A stretch of DNA of 32,786 bases from an uncultured Clostridia bacterium (GTDB taxonomy: Bacteria; Bacillota; Clostridia; Oscillospirales; Acutalibacteraceae). The notes under the pieces were generated by a model. That model had not been told where the DNA came from. It searched no databases and worked only from the letters and a program-made list of their open reading frames with translations. Positions 1 to 7,445 of this stretch are shown here, piece after piece. A program made the position numbers and the translations under genes. Where the stretch lies: NCBI GenBank assembly GCA_946406145.1, contig CAMJJL010000023.1, positions 1-32,786 on the forward strand, read 5' to 3'. Numbering within the stretch: the first letter of the stretch is position 1; every line of letters begins with the position of its first letter.

Positions 1-302
1 AATGTAAGGATTGTTTTATCAGCATTTAGATTTTTAAAACAATGAAATAATTTCGTGAGTTCAAGTCCCTGAAACAAATCCGCCGAAAAAAATCTTTTTT
101 ATACACATAGGACAAACGGGTATTGGACGAACACCTATTTCTTCTGCGGAGGCTTCGCGGTGAGGGTTTCGATCTGATACAAGAAGGAATGTCATCTTAG
201 AACATCTAAGGTGGCATTTTTCTTTTGTCTGAAAATCCACACATTCGGCTTTCGATTCCTTCCATAATATAATGGTGTTACCAAACCAAAGGAGGTAAGC
301 GG
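1..302. other. Left-edge region without a supported gene
   Basis: No convincing coding region is visible. The stretch contains a terminator-like hairpin (188-226) and, just before the first gene, a -10-like TATAAT at 268-273 with no good -35 partner. A short GTTCAAGTCC string near 60-70 resembles a tRNA T-loop but has no pairing stem. The window may start inside a larger mobile-element relic. Confidence 0.5.
188..226 (+). terminator. Intrinsic terminator-like hairpin
   Basis: AATGTCATCTTAGA pairs with TCTAAGGTGGCATT across a 3-nt loop, a 14-bp stem with two G-U wobbles, followed by a T-rich tail. It would end transcription entering from the left, before the small gene at 303. No upstream gene is visible. 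Confidence 0.6.
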
Positions 303-479
303 ATGAAGAAGAAATACCATCTATACCTGACAGCCGATGAACGGAGAATCATTCTTGACAGCTTGATTGATAAGAAGAACGAACTAATCAGAACAGGACA
401 CTATACTGACGCAATCGATGAAATTATCATCAGGGTTATGAAAGCGAAAACCAAGAGGGTGCTCGTAAAGGAGGTTTAA
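303..479 (+). CDS. Small mobile-element-associated protein (58 aa), paralogue of 21251-21481
   Basis: A 58-residue protein beginning MKKKYHLYLTADERRII, with an AAGGAGG site upstream of the ATG. It is closely similar over most of its length to the product of 21251-21481; both share a YH.YLT.DER start and the block ELIRTGHYTDAIDEII / DLIRTGHYTDAVDEII. It is followed after 2 nt by the start codon of a broken tnpV, whose ribosome binding site (AAAGGAGG) lies inside the last codons of this gene, so the two were probably co-translated. Function unknown. Similar small proteins travel next to TnpV in Clostridia mobile elements, as far as I recall; I infer mobile-element origin from that association and from the duplication within this window. 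Confidence 0.75.
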   Translation: MKKKYHLYLTADERRIILDSLIDKKNELIRTGHYTDAIDEIIIRVMKAKTKRVLVKEV

Positions 480-481
480 CC

Positions 482-528
482 ATGAGCACAGAGATTACTT
501 ATTCCAGACAGGGAGACTACAACCTGCC
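482..528 (+). pseudogene. tnpV: TnpV N-terminal fragment
   Basis: The frame starts MSTEITYSRQGDYNLP, matching the beginning of the intact TnpV at 20790 (MGITYTRQGDYNLP). The similarity stops after the NLP residues, at about 526-529, and the DNA then continues in another frame as a MalT-like regulator. The residual frame runs into a TGA soon afterwards. This is a truncated gene created by a rearrangement. The junction position is estimated from where similarity ends. Confidence 0.75.
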
Positions 529-1758
529 TATTGGGAAGAAAACGCCTTTGCACGGCTGGACGCGGACTTCATCGATTTTTTGATGAAAATGTACCCATAC
601 CGAGACTTTACGCCCGATATGGCACGCTATATGACCGGAGTCGCCAATCCACTGGAAATAATCGCAGAAATTGTCGATGTGGGCTCTTTTGTAACTCGAA
701 CGGATCAAAATACTTTCTCGTTCCGAGAAGAAGCTATCACGTTTTTGGATTCACGGCGCAACACGTATTTTACCGATACTGAGAGTAAAAACAACTATAA
801 ACGCGTGGCAATGTATTACGCAAAACACAATGACTTGCTGAACGCTGTAAGGTATTATGACAAGGCTAAGGCTTACGATGATGTCGTAGATATTCTGATT
901 CAAAATTCACAACTGCACCCCGGCACAGGTTATTACCGAGATTTAAAGCTGTATTATTTATCTTTGCCCGAGGATATTGTCCTGAAGGTTCCCGAACTAA
1001 TGGCAGGATTATCTATTTTATATTCCATGATGCTGCGTCCGGACGAATCCGAGCAATGGTACAGCGCTTTGAAAGACTATGTCGATGACAGGAGCAAAAA
1101 AGCGTCAGACAGAAAAAGAGCAAAAGAAAGGCTGCTATACTTGGATATCGCCTTGCCGCATCGTGCAGGAAAGGGACTCATCAAAATGTTCGCCGATTTT
1201 TGGCGACTCTGCACAGGCAAGGGCTTTATGATACCTGAATTATCCGTCACCCCCAACATGCCGTCCGTGATGAACGGCAGTCTGGATTTTGCATCGTGGT
1301 CAAAGCACGATACCATTCTTGCCAATCACCTGGCCAAGCCGTGCGAGGCGATACTCGGCAAATCCTTCAAGGGGCTTGTCAACACCTCGCTTGCCGAAAG
1401 CGGTTTTGTAAAAGCAAGCGCCGGCTCATACGAAATTCTGACAAGACTCAACAATGCCTATTTTGACGCTTCCAACAGCGGAACGATCGAAATATGCTTT
1501 GCCGCGGTGGGACTAACAGCAAAGCTACATTTGTATGAGGGACAATATGCCACCGCTGTCGGGCGGTTTGAATCCTTTTGAGAGTACGCACACAGTCAGA
1601 ATGCCGTTCAGCTTTATGATAATCTCGAAGCTTTTCGCGTGTGGCTGTCGCTTTATATGAATTGCGACAGCGCCGAGGACTATTTACAGACAGCGCCGAA
1701 TGAAAAAACCGATTTCTTCATCACTGACCGCTACATGCTGATCATAAAGCTGCGTTGT
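529..1758 (+). pseudogene. Fragment of a MalT/LuxR-type regulator (helical-repeat part)
   Basis: The frame reads YWEENAFARLDADFIDFL from the junction with the tnpV fragment, then about 400 residues typical of the middle of large MalT-like LuxR-family ATPase regulators: short helical, TPR-like segments such as YYAKHNDLLNAVRYYDKAKAY. The N-terminal AAA/NB-ARC ATPase and the C-terminal LuxR helix-turn-helix are both missing. An in-frame TGA at 1579-1581 interrupts it, and recognisable sequence (HSQNAVQLYDNLEAF, then DSAEDYLQTAPNEKTDFF) continues in the same frame to about 1758. No start codon with a ribosome binding site is seen. I read it as a decaying gene fragment with no likely function. Confidence 0.75.
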
Positions 1759-2055
1759 CTGATTATTTTCATCGGCGGCTTGTTTGTTGTGTATGCTGCA
1801 GAAAAAGGAGAACTGAGCAGAACCGAGGGCGATACCTTAGTCGTCGCTGAAATTGTTCCCGAAAGCCCCCCGACAAATCCGCCCACGCCTGACGATACCA
1901 ATCCGACATCTTCTACAGAGTCTTCTAAAGTGATAGTGGATGACGGCATTGTGCAAACGGGCGATTTGCAAAACATTAAAATCATCCTCTGGAGTCTGCT
2001 TCTTCTGAGCATCTTACTGCTGGTTGTTTTTGTTCGAAGAAGCAGAAATCAATAG
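1759..2055 (+). pseudogene. C-terminal tail of a surface protein fused to the MalT-like fragment
   Basis: From about residue 41 of the frame entered at 1639, composition changes sharply. A Pro/Thr/Ser-rich linker (PPTNPPTPDDTNPTSS) leads to VQTGDLQN, then a single hydrophobic segment (IILWSLLLLSILLLVVFV) and a basic end RRSRNQ. That is the layout of a Gram-positive surface-protein anchor, with a degenerate sorting motif (VQTGD rather than LPXTG). The preceding ectodomain is absent and the frame is fused to the regulator fragment, so this is probably a second gene end brought in by recombination. Whether the fused frame is expressed cannot be told. Confidence 0.6.
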
Positions 2056-2252
2056 CTGTTAAGATTGTTAAAATATGACACCGACAAAACGAAACACCTC
2101 CGGATGATTTACCTCGGTTTGTGACACATATCTTTTGATACCGGATTTGCGTCACACCGAATCAATATACTCTGAAAACTTTTACTTGTAAAGCCTCCTT
2201 ACCTAAGCTATCTCCGGTTGAGGAGGATCCCACATCTTGCAAAAACCGCGTA

Positions 2253-2897
2253 TCACATCAACATCGTGCGCATTTTTAATAATATCTTCTTCTCCCGGCG
2301 AGAGATCTGCACCTGTGTGGTGCCAAGGGTATCGGCGGTCTGCTGTTGGGTCTTGCGGCGATAATAGCGCTGGATGATCAGCATGCGTTCTTCGTCGCTC
2401 AACGCGTTGATTACCTCGCGCAGGGAGAGGTGCTCGGTCAGCTTTTCTTCGGGCGACGGCACAGGCACGTCCACTCCGCCCGATTCATCCTCGCCCGAGA
2501 GGGACAACACCGCCTTGGACACGGACAGCGCCTCTGCTGCCTGATATACGTCGACCCCAAGCTGCGCCGCGAGGTCGGCAATCGTAATCTCACCGTCATG
2601 CTCTGCGCGGTAGCTCTCACAGATCTTCTGCGCGCGGATGCTCAGCTCCTGCAGGGAACGCGATACCTTCACACTGCCGCCGGAGCGGAAAAGCTGTTTG
2701 ATCTCACCGAGGATCACGGGTACCGCATAGGTCGACAGCCGGAAGCCCTTGCTCTCATCAAAGCGATCCACCGCCTTAATGAGTCCGACACATCCTGCGG
2801 AATAGAGGTCGTCATACTCGATCCCCTTGCCCGTGAAACGGTGGGCACAGGCGTGAACCAGACGTAGGTTTTGTTCGATCAACTCATTTCTGTCCAT
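2253..2897 (-). CDS. sigF: RNA polymerase sporulation sigma factor SigF
   Basis: A 214-residue sigma-70 family protein with region 2 (EYDDLYSAGCVGLIKAVDRFD, residues about 27-47, and FRLSTYAVPVILGEI), the SVKVSRSLQEL stretch at the start of region 3, and a region 4 helix-turn-helix (TQQQTADTLGTTQVQISRREKKIL) near the C-terminus. SigF directs forespore-specific transcription and is held inactive by SpoIIAB. It is shorter at the N-terminus than the B. subtilis protein, beginning close to the LIEQNLRLV segment. The start overlaps the end of spoIIAB by 14 nt and has no obvious ribosome binding site, so it is probably translationally coupled. It is last in the spoIIAA-spoIIAB-sigF operon. No clear terminator is seen downstream. 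Confidence 0.95.
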   Translation of the reverse strand: MDRNELIEQNLRLVHACAHRFTGKGIEYDDLYSAGCVGLIKAVDRFDESKGFRLSTYAVPVILGEIKQLFRSGGSVKVSRSLQELSIRAQKICESYRAEHDGEITIADLAAQLGVDVYQAAEALSVSKAVLSLSGEDESGGVDVPVPSPEEKLTEHLSLREVINALSDEERMLIIQRYYRRKTQQQTADTLGTTQVQISRREKKILLKMRTMLM

Positions 2898-3327
2898 AAG
2901 CGGCGCGGATAAAGTTCTTTTCGAGCGTGACGGTGGTGCCCTTACCGACCGTGGAGCGCACCTTGACGTTATCCATAAAGCTCTGCATCACCGCAAAGCC
3001 CAGTCCGGCGCGTTCATCGGTGGAGGTGGTATAGAGCGGCTCCATCGCCTGCTTGATATCGGGGATACCGACGCCTCTGTCGCGGATCTTGATGACGGCA
3101 TGTCCCTTATCGGTGAGCTTTGCTTCGATGATGACCGTACCGAAGGTATCGGGGTAGGCATGCACAACGGCGTTGGTGACTGCTTCACTCACAGCGGTCT
3201 TGACGTCGGCAATCTCGGCTACGGTCGGATCGAGCGGCAGTAAAAATGCCGCTACGGCGGATCGGGCAAAGCTCTCGTTGGCGCTTTTTGAAATAAAGCT
3301 GAGCTTCATTTCATTGACCGTTTTCAT
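2884..3327 (-). CDS. spoIIAB: Anti-sigma F factor / serine kinase SpoIIAB
   Basis: A 147-residue GHKL-fold kinase. The N box (SEAVTNAVVHAY, about residues 48-59), the G1 motif (DRGVGIPD) and the G2 motif (ERAGLGFAVMQSF) are all present, so ATP binding should be intact. In the family SpoIIAB binds SigF with ATP and phosphorylates SpoIIAA on serine, forming the switch that confines SigF activity to the forespore. Its start overlaps the spoIIAA stop as ATGA, and its end overlaps sigF, so the three genes form a tightly coupled operon. The length matches the family. Confidence 0.96.
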   Translation of the reverse strand: MKTVNEMKLSFISKSANESFARSAVAAFLLPLDPTVAEIADVKTAVSEAVTNAVVHAYPDTFGTVIIEAKLTDKGHAVIKIRDRGVGIPDIKQAMEPLYTTSTDERAGLGFAVMQSFMDNVKVRSTVGKGTTVTLEKNFIRAAYGQK

Positions 3328-3626
3328 TTCATCACCCCCAGTTTTTCCAGTCCCGACAGGACGAAGATCTTTTGCAGGTTGGGCGGCACGTTGACGACCT
3401 CGAGCTTACCGCCGAGGAGCGAGATCATGCGGTAGCGCCCCATCACCAGTCCGATGCCTGATGAATCCATGAACCCGACCTTGCCGAAATCCAGCACCAG
3501 CCGCGAGGGTCGGCTGTGCTCACACTGCGCGTCGATATCACCGCGGATCCGAGGCGCGATATGGTGGTCGATCTCGCCGTACAGCTTCGCCGTGACCACC
3601 CCGTTTTTGTATGTCATATCAACCAT
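3324..3626 (-). CDS. spoIIAA: Anti-anti-sigma factor SpoIIAA (STAS domain)
   Basis: A 100-residue STAS-domain protein with the conserved GFMDSSGIGLVMGRY motif at about residues 53-67; the DSSG serine is the residue phosphorylated by SpoIIAB in the family. Unphosphorylated SpoIIAA, generated by SpoIIE in the forespore, displaces SigF from SpoIIAB. The ATG follows a GGAGG site (TTGGAGGAACATA). It is first in the operon. Its upstream region is occupied by the composite repeat at 3649-3824, so the sigma-H-type promoter expected for this operon is either very short-range or inside repeat DNA; I could not identify it. Confidence 0.95.
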   Translation of the reverse strand: MVDMTYKNGVVTAKLYGEIDHHIAPRIRGDIDAQCEHSRPSRLVLDFGKVGFMDSSGIGLVMGRYRMISLLGGKLEVVNVPPNLQKIFVLSGLEKLGVMK

Positions 3627-3648
3627 TATGTTCCTCCAAGTTTATGCA

Positions 3649-3824
3649 GTTGAAAGTTGACAACGGAAAGTGGAAAGTTATAACTGATTTCATTAATGGG
3701 TGCGGGTTTCCCACCCAATAAGCCTCCCTTTGGTAAAGGGAGGTGCCTCCGAACGGAGGCGGAGGGATTGCATCAATGCTGCGCAGCAGCCACCTTAATT
3801 TTCCACTTTCCACTTTCAACTTTT
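3649..3824. repeat. Composite intergenic repeat upstream of spoIIAA
   Basis: Outer arms GTTGAAAGTTGACA.. (3649-3677) and ..TTTCCACTTTCAACTT (3801-3824) are near-inverted copies. Between them lies a copy of the CTCCCTTTGGTAAAGGGAG palindrome family (about 3721-3775), ending in GGAGGGATTGCA. The same outer-arm sequence recurs at 7022-7080 and the inner palindrome recurs at several other sites in the window. Confidence 0.75.
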
Positions 3825-3827
3825 CAC

Positions 3828-3872
3828 TAAAAAAGCCTATCCTGCTACTAATAGTAATAGGATAGGCTTAAA
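3828..3872 (-). terminator. Intrinsic terminator downstream of folC
   Basis: AGCCTATCC (3834-3842) pairs with GGATAGGCT (3860-3868). On the minus strand the stem is followed by TTTTTT, so it fits termination of the folC transcript. An A-rich flank on the other side could make it act weakly in both directions. Confidence 0.8.
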
Positions 3873-3937
3873 AAGATTGTCATATTCTGTTATCCGGATT
3901 ATTTATCGGTTGAGATTGCCGCAGCCTAAAAAGCTTT

Positions 3938-5212
3938 TCAGGCTTCGCAATGACGATCCATGATATACGGCCGCATTTCTGACGCGAGGTAGAGCGAGCC
4001 GCAGACAAAGATATCGTCGCCGTAAGAGAGCGCCTTATCATACGCCTCAAGAGGACTTTCGATGACCTCGATGTTATCGCTCACGCCGCCGAGTCTGCGT
4101 GCCAGATCTGCCGCGGGCAGGGCTCTGGGGCTATTGATATCGGTCACAATAATGCGCTTGAACAGCCCACCCAGCAGGCTCAGCGAGGTGCTGTCCTTGT
4201 CGGCGAGGATGCCGATGATCAGCGTCTTGTCACCCTCTGCATAATAGGTGCGCACCGCCGTCGCGAATGCCTGTAAGCCGTTGGGATTATGTGCGCCGTC
4301 AAGGATCACCGTGGGATTCTCGCGCAGCTTTTCGAACCGCGCCGGATGGTGGGTGTTTTGCAAGCCGTCGCGGATGTTCTCGACCGAGATGTTCTTGCGG
4401 TGTTCCTTTTGCAGTACCTCGATGACTGTCAGCGCACAGCGCAGGTTGTCGATCTGGTGCGAGCCGAGCAGGGGCAGACGCATCGGCAGCTCGCGGTAGA
4501 CAAAGCTTGTACCGTTGCGATCCATCTCGGTGACGGTCAGTCGGATATCCTCGGCGCGGTAGAGCGTGTTGTGCTCCAGACGCGCCTTTTCTTCGATCAC
4601 GGCGAAGGCCTCACGCGGCTGCGGCGCAGTCACGGTGGTACCGTAGCTTTTGATGATGCCAGCCTTTTGGTAGGCGACCGCCTCAACGGTCTCGCCGAGG
4701 ATAGCAGTGTGGTCAAGGTCGATGCGCGTGATCACCGAGCACAGCGGAAACGGGATCAGGTTGGTGGAATCCAGCAGACCGCCCATGCCGACCTCACAGA
4801 CGACGATGTCGCAGTTCAGCTTTTTGAAAATGTAAAAGCTCAGTACGGTGATGAACTCAAATTCCGTGATGACGGTGCCCTGCTCATTGAGTTTTCTGAG
4901 CTTTGGCTCAAAGAAGGTGACCGCCTCGGCGAGGGTCTCTTTGTCGATCATCTGATTGTTGATCTGGATGCGCTCGCGGAAGTCAACGATATATGGCGAG
5001 GTGAACAGTCCGACCTTGTAGCCTGCCTGTTGCAAAACAGCGCTGAGCATAGCGCAGACAGAGCCCTTTCCGTTCGTGCCGGCAACATGGATGAAGGATT
5101 GCCCCAGCACCTCGGGAACGGTTCGAAAGAGCTTTTTGACGCGGTCAAGCCCGGGGCGTGAGCCGAATTTGTCGAGTGAGTGGATCAATCGCAGGCTTTC
5201 TTCGTAATTCAT
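3938..5212 (-). CDS. folC: Bifunctional folylpolyglutamate / dihydrofolate synthase FolC
   Basis: A 424-residue Mur-ligase-like enzyme that adds glutamate to folates. The ATP-binding loop HVAGTNGKGSV is at residues 42-52. The family motifs KVGLFTSPYIVDFRERI, CEVGMGGLLDSTN and ILDGAHNPNG follow in the expected order. The frame is open further upstream, but I chose the ATG at 5212 because AAGGAGG lies just before it and the protein then begins MNYEESLRLIHSLDKFG, the usual FolC start. It is last in the minus-strand series trmN6-like, rsmI, folC. The final codons (DRHCEA) fall in a sequence reading TCATTGCGAAGC on the minus strand, which resembles the ATTGCGAGG repeat family, so the last residues may be repeat-encoded. 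Confidence 0.95.
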   Translation of the reverse strand: MNYEESLRLIHSLDKFGSRPGLDRVKKLFRTVPEVLGQSFIHVAGTNGKGSVCAMLSAVLQQAGYKVGLFTSPYIVDFRERIQINNQMIDKETLAEAVTFFEPKLRKLNEQGTVITEFEFITVLSFYIFKKLNCDIVVCEVGMGGLLDSTNLIPFPLCSVITRIDLDHTAILGETVEAVAYQKAGIIKSYGTTVTAPQPREAFAVIEEKARLEHNTLYRAEDIRLTVTEMDRNGTSFVYRELPMRLPLLGSHQIDNLRCALTVIEVLQKEHRKNISVENIRDGLQNTHHPARFEKLRENPTVILDGAHNPNGLQAFATAVRTYYAEGDKTLIIGILADKDSTSLSLLGGLFKRIIVTDINSPRALPAADLARRLGGVSDNIEVIESPLEAYDKALSYGDDIFVCGSLYLASEMRPYIMDRHCEA

Positions 5213-5308
5213 GGGAATCCTCCTTAACATAGCGGAAAAGGTCGGATAAAGCGGAAACCTTTTCACATTTTCTATAAAAGTGATCGAATGGAAGTGCTTC
5301 CACCTCAT

Positions 5309-5360
5309 CCGTCACCGCCTTAGTCGGCGGCGACGCCTTCCCCTCAAGGGGAAGGCTTGA
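5309..5360. repeat. Palindromic intergenic repeat between rsmI and folC
   Basis: Contains GCCTTCCCCTCAAGGGGAAGGC, a perfect palindromic hairpin, preceded by a GCCTTAGTCGGCGGC segment. The layout (GC hairpin plus a second short palindrome) is like the CTCCCTTTGGTAAAGGGAG family, but the sequence differs. It ends directly at the rsmI stop codon. Confidence 0.6.
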
Positions 5361-5361
5361 G

Positions 5362-6186
5362 TTACATCAATTCCTTATAGATATCGTTCTTCTTAAGCCC
5401 TGCCATCGCCGCGGCTTGCTTGGCGGCTTCGGTGGGGCGCATACCGCCGTCGATCAGCTTCTGCGCAAAGGCAACGGCGTCCGATAGAGTGATCTCGGAT
5501 TTTTCTTCGGTCTTTTTGCCCTCTAAGACGAGGACGATCTCTCCCTTAAGTGATCCGTCGGCATATCGTTCCGCCGCCTCCTTGGTGGTGGTGCGGATGA
5601 TCTGTTCATGCACCTTAGTCAGCTCACGCGCAATGGTGAGCCTGCGGTCGCCGAATGAGGAGTAAAAATCCTGCAAAGTATGGGCGAGCTTGTGAGGCGC
5701 TTCATAAAAGATCATGGTGCGGCGTTCGCCGAGCAGGCTCTCGAGATGCTCCGTGCGGCTCTTTTTGTTCACGGACAAAAAGCCCTCAAAGGTGAAGCGG
5801 CCTGTCTCGAGACCGGACACCGCCAGCGCGGAGATCACGGCGCTCGGACCGGGTACGACCACGGTCTTGATGCCTGCCCCTTCACACTGCTTGATCAGAT
5901 CCTCGCCGGGATCGGAGATGCATGGCATGCCTGCGTCGGTGACGATCGCACAGCTCTCACCGGCTAAAATACGGTCGATGATCTTCTCACCCTTATCGTG
6001 TTTGTTATGCTCAAAATAGCTGATCATCGGCTTTTTGATACCGAAGTGATTCAGCAGCTTGACGGTCACGCGCGTATCCTCTGCGGCAATAAAATCAGCC
6101 TGTTCCAGCGTCGCGACCGCACGGGGTGACAGATCGCCCATATTGCCGATCGGCGTACCAACGACATATAATGTATTCTTTTCCAT
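5362..6186 (-). CDS. rsmI: 16S rRNA (cytidine-1402 2'-O)-methyltransferase RsmI
   Basis: A 274-residue tetrapyrrole-methylase-fold enzyme. It has the start YVVGTPIGNMGDL, the AAEDTR motif, the DAGMPCISDPG loop, PGPSAVISALAVSG and an IFYEAPHKL segment, all RsmI signatures. RsmI uses SAM to methylate the ribose of C1402 in the ribosomal decoding centre. I chose the ATG at 6186 over an upstream start in the same frame because AAGGGAG lies 6-7 nt before it and the protein then starts MEKNTLYVVGTPIGN. The stop is directly followed by a palindromic repeat. Confidence 0.95.
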   Translation of the reverse strand: MEKNTLYVVGTPIGNMGDLSPRAVATLEQADFIAAEDTRVTVKLLNHFGIKKPMISYFEHNKHDKGEKIIDRILAGESCAIVTDAGMPCISDPGEDLIKQCEGAGIKTVVVPGPSAVISALAVSGLETGRFTFEGFLSVNKKSRTEHLESLLGERRTMIFYEAPHKLAHTLQDFYSSFGDRRLTIARELTKVHEQIIRTTTKEAAERYADGSLKGEIVLVLEGKKTEEKSEITLSDAVAFAQKLIDGGMRPTEAAKQAAAMAGLKKNDIYKELM

Positions 6187-6212
6187 AGGGAATCTCCCTT
6201 CGGTCAATCAAT

Positions 6213-6274
6213 TAATGCAATCCCTCAGCTTCGCGTTGCTCAGCAGTTCCCTTTACCAAAGGGAGCCTGATATC
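6213..6274. repeat. CTCCCTTTACCAAAGGGAG-family repeat overlapping a gene end
   Basis: Reads TGCAATCCCTCAG...TTCCCTTTACCAAAGGGAGCCTGAT. It matches the right half of the paired elements at 10051-10224 and 10879-11140. The last codons and the stop of the TrmN6-like gene (stop at 6240) lie inside it. Confidence 0.75.
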
Positions 6275-7004
6275 CGTCCTTATAGCTTCCGTAGATTTCT
6301 CTCATTTCGGGGGTGAAGCCGTTGTCATCCTCGATCATCAGCACAGGCAGTACGTCCATATAGCCGGGCTTTGCGCCGCGTTTTGCCTCACATAAAAAGA
6401 GCTTAGGCGCCTTGTCCGCCCTGCCCTGTACCATGCGCAGGCATTTTGGCTCCATGCCGTGGGTGCGCATCGTCGCGAGCACATCCGTCAGTCGTTCGGG
6501 ACGTTGGCAAAGGACAAACCGTCCGCCGAAGCGGAGCAGTCGACTTGCCGCCGCGCAGATGTCATCGAGCGTACATTCCGTTTCATGCAGAGCGATCTTC
6601 TTCGCGTTGTCGGGACTGATGAGCCCCGAGCCGCCGAGCTTATACGGCGGATTGCAAATGACAAGATCGCACTCGCCGGCAGACAAACGCGTGTGTATTT
6701 CTTTGATATCTCCCAAAACAGGATGAATGAGCGCCGCGCGCTCGATCCCGTTTTCCGTGTTGCGGCGAATACTATTCTCCAGCAGCTCGATCGCCTCGGG
6801 CTGGATATCAACGGCGGTGATATGACGCGGCGCGGTATCGCGGATCAACAAGAGAGGGATCGTACCGCAGCCTGTGCCGAGCTCCACGATCCTGTCGCCG
6901 TTTTTCGGCGCGGCAAAATGCGCCAGGAGTATCGTATCGGTGGAAAAATGATGGGCGTCGGTGACATAGACCTCAACCCCGTTGCCCAGCGGCTCCAAGC
7001 GCAT
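6240..7004 (-). CDS. tRNA1(Val) (adenine-37-N6)-methyltransferase-like (TrmN6/YfiC family)
   Basis: A 254-residue class I methyltransferase. SAM-binding motif I is VELGTGCGTIPLLL, motif II-like AVDIQPEAIELL follows, and the catalytic NPPY (CNPPYKLGGSG) marks an amino-group methyltransferase. The start MRLEPLGNGVEVYVTDAHHFSTDTILLAHF is typical of the YfiC/TrmN6 family that methylates N6 of A37 in tRNA1(Val). I chose the ATG at 7004: GAGGGG lies 8 nt before it, whereas the alternative GTG at 7013 directly abuts that site. The C-terminus (GYQAPFGKGNC) is encoded by an intergenic palindromic repeat rather than by ancestral sequence. It lies just upstream of rsmI on the same strand, a pairing common in Firmicutes. 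Confidence 0.88.
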   Translation of the reverse strand: MRLEPLGNGVEVYVTDAHHFSTDTILLAHFAAPKNGDRIVELGTGCGTIPLLLIRDTAPRHITAVDIQPEAIELLENSIRRNTENGIERAALIHPVLGDIKEIHTRLSAGECDLVICNPPYKLGGSGLISPDNAKKIALHETECTLDDICAAASRLLRFGGRFVLCQRPERLTDVLATMRTHGMEPKCLRMVQGRADKAPKLFLCEAKRGAKPGYMDVLPVLMIEDDNGFTPEMREIYGSYKDGYQAPFGKGNC

Positions 7005-7021
7005 TTGATTCACCCCTCTTT

Positions 7022-7080
7022 ACAGTTGAAAGTTGACACTTTTCTTACTTTCCACTTTCCACTGTCAACTTTCAACTTAT
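7022..7080. repeat. GTTGAAAGTTGACA / TGTCAACTTTCAAC inverted repeat
   Basis: CAGTTGAAAGTTGACA at the left pairs with TGTCAACTTTCAACT at the right, with CTTTCCACTTTCCAC between. It is the same family as the outer arms of the element at 3649-3824. It lies directly upstream of the TrmN6-like gene and could form a hairpin in its leader. Confidence 0.75.
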
Positions 7081-7112
7081 ATATTACCATACTCATTCAC
7101 ACTTGTAAACGG

Positions 7113-7143
7113 CAAAAAAATAACCGAGGCAAAATGCCTCGGT
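7113..7143 (-). terminator. Intrinsic terminator of the ferredoxin gene
   Basis: ACCGAGGC pairs with GCCTCGGT across a TTTTG-type loop; on the minus strand it is followed by TATTTTTTT. It sits about 20 nt past the ferredoxin stop. Confidence 0.88.
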
Positions 7144-7160
7144 CGTTTTCTTTAGTTCGA

Positions 7161-7331
7161 TTACTCTGCAGCAGGAGCGCTTACAGGGCAAGCATCCGCG
7201 CAAGAACCGCAGTCAATGCAAGCGTCAGCGTCGATAACATACTTACCGTCGCCCTCGGAAATAGCGTTTACGGGGCACTGGTCAGCACAAGCACCGCAAG
7301 AGATGCAATCGTCAGAAATCTTATAAGCCAT
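7161..7331 (-). CDS. 2x[4Fe-4S] ferredoxin
   Basis: A 56-residue clostridial-type ferredoxin. Two CxxCxxCxxxCP motifs (CISCGACADQCP, about residues 9-20, and CIDCGSCADACP, about 38-49) supply the eight cysteines for two [4Fe-4S] clusters. Such proteins carry low-potential electrons for pyruvate:ferredoxin oxidoreductase, hydrogenase and similar enzymes. The start MAYKISDDC is preceded by AAGGAGG; the frame is open upstream, but the added residues have no ferredoxin character. It is monocistronic, with a strong terminator downstream. Confidence 0.97.
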   Translation of the reverse strand: MAYKISDDCISCGACADQCPVNAISEGDGKYVIDADACIDCGSCADACPVSAPAAE

Positions 7332-7445
7332 GAAATTGACCTCCTTGTATTTATTGACTACATTGTAGCACATCGAATGAAAAAATCAAGGTTTTCAGTC
7401 GAAAATTAGCGGCAGCTAACCAAATTTACCTCCCACTTCCGACTC

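Noticed and set aside
45-100. Possible tRNA 3' fragment at the left edge (GTTCAAGTCC)
   Set aside because: The T-loop-like string has no pairing stem on either side and no CCA end.
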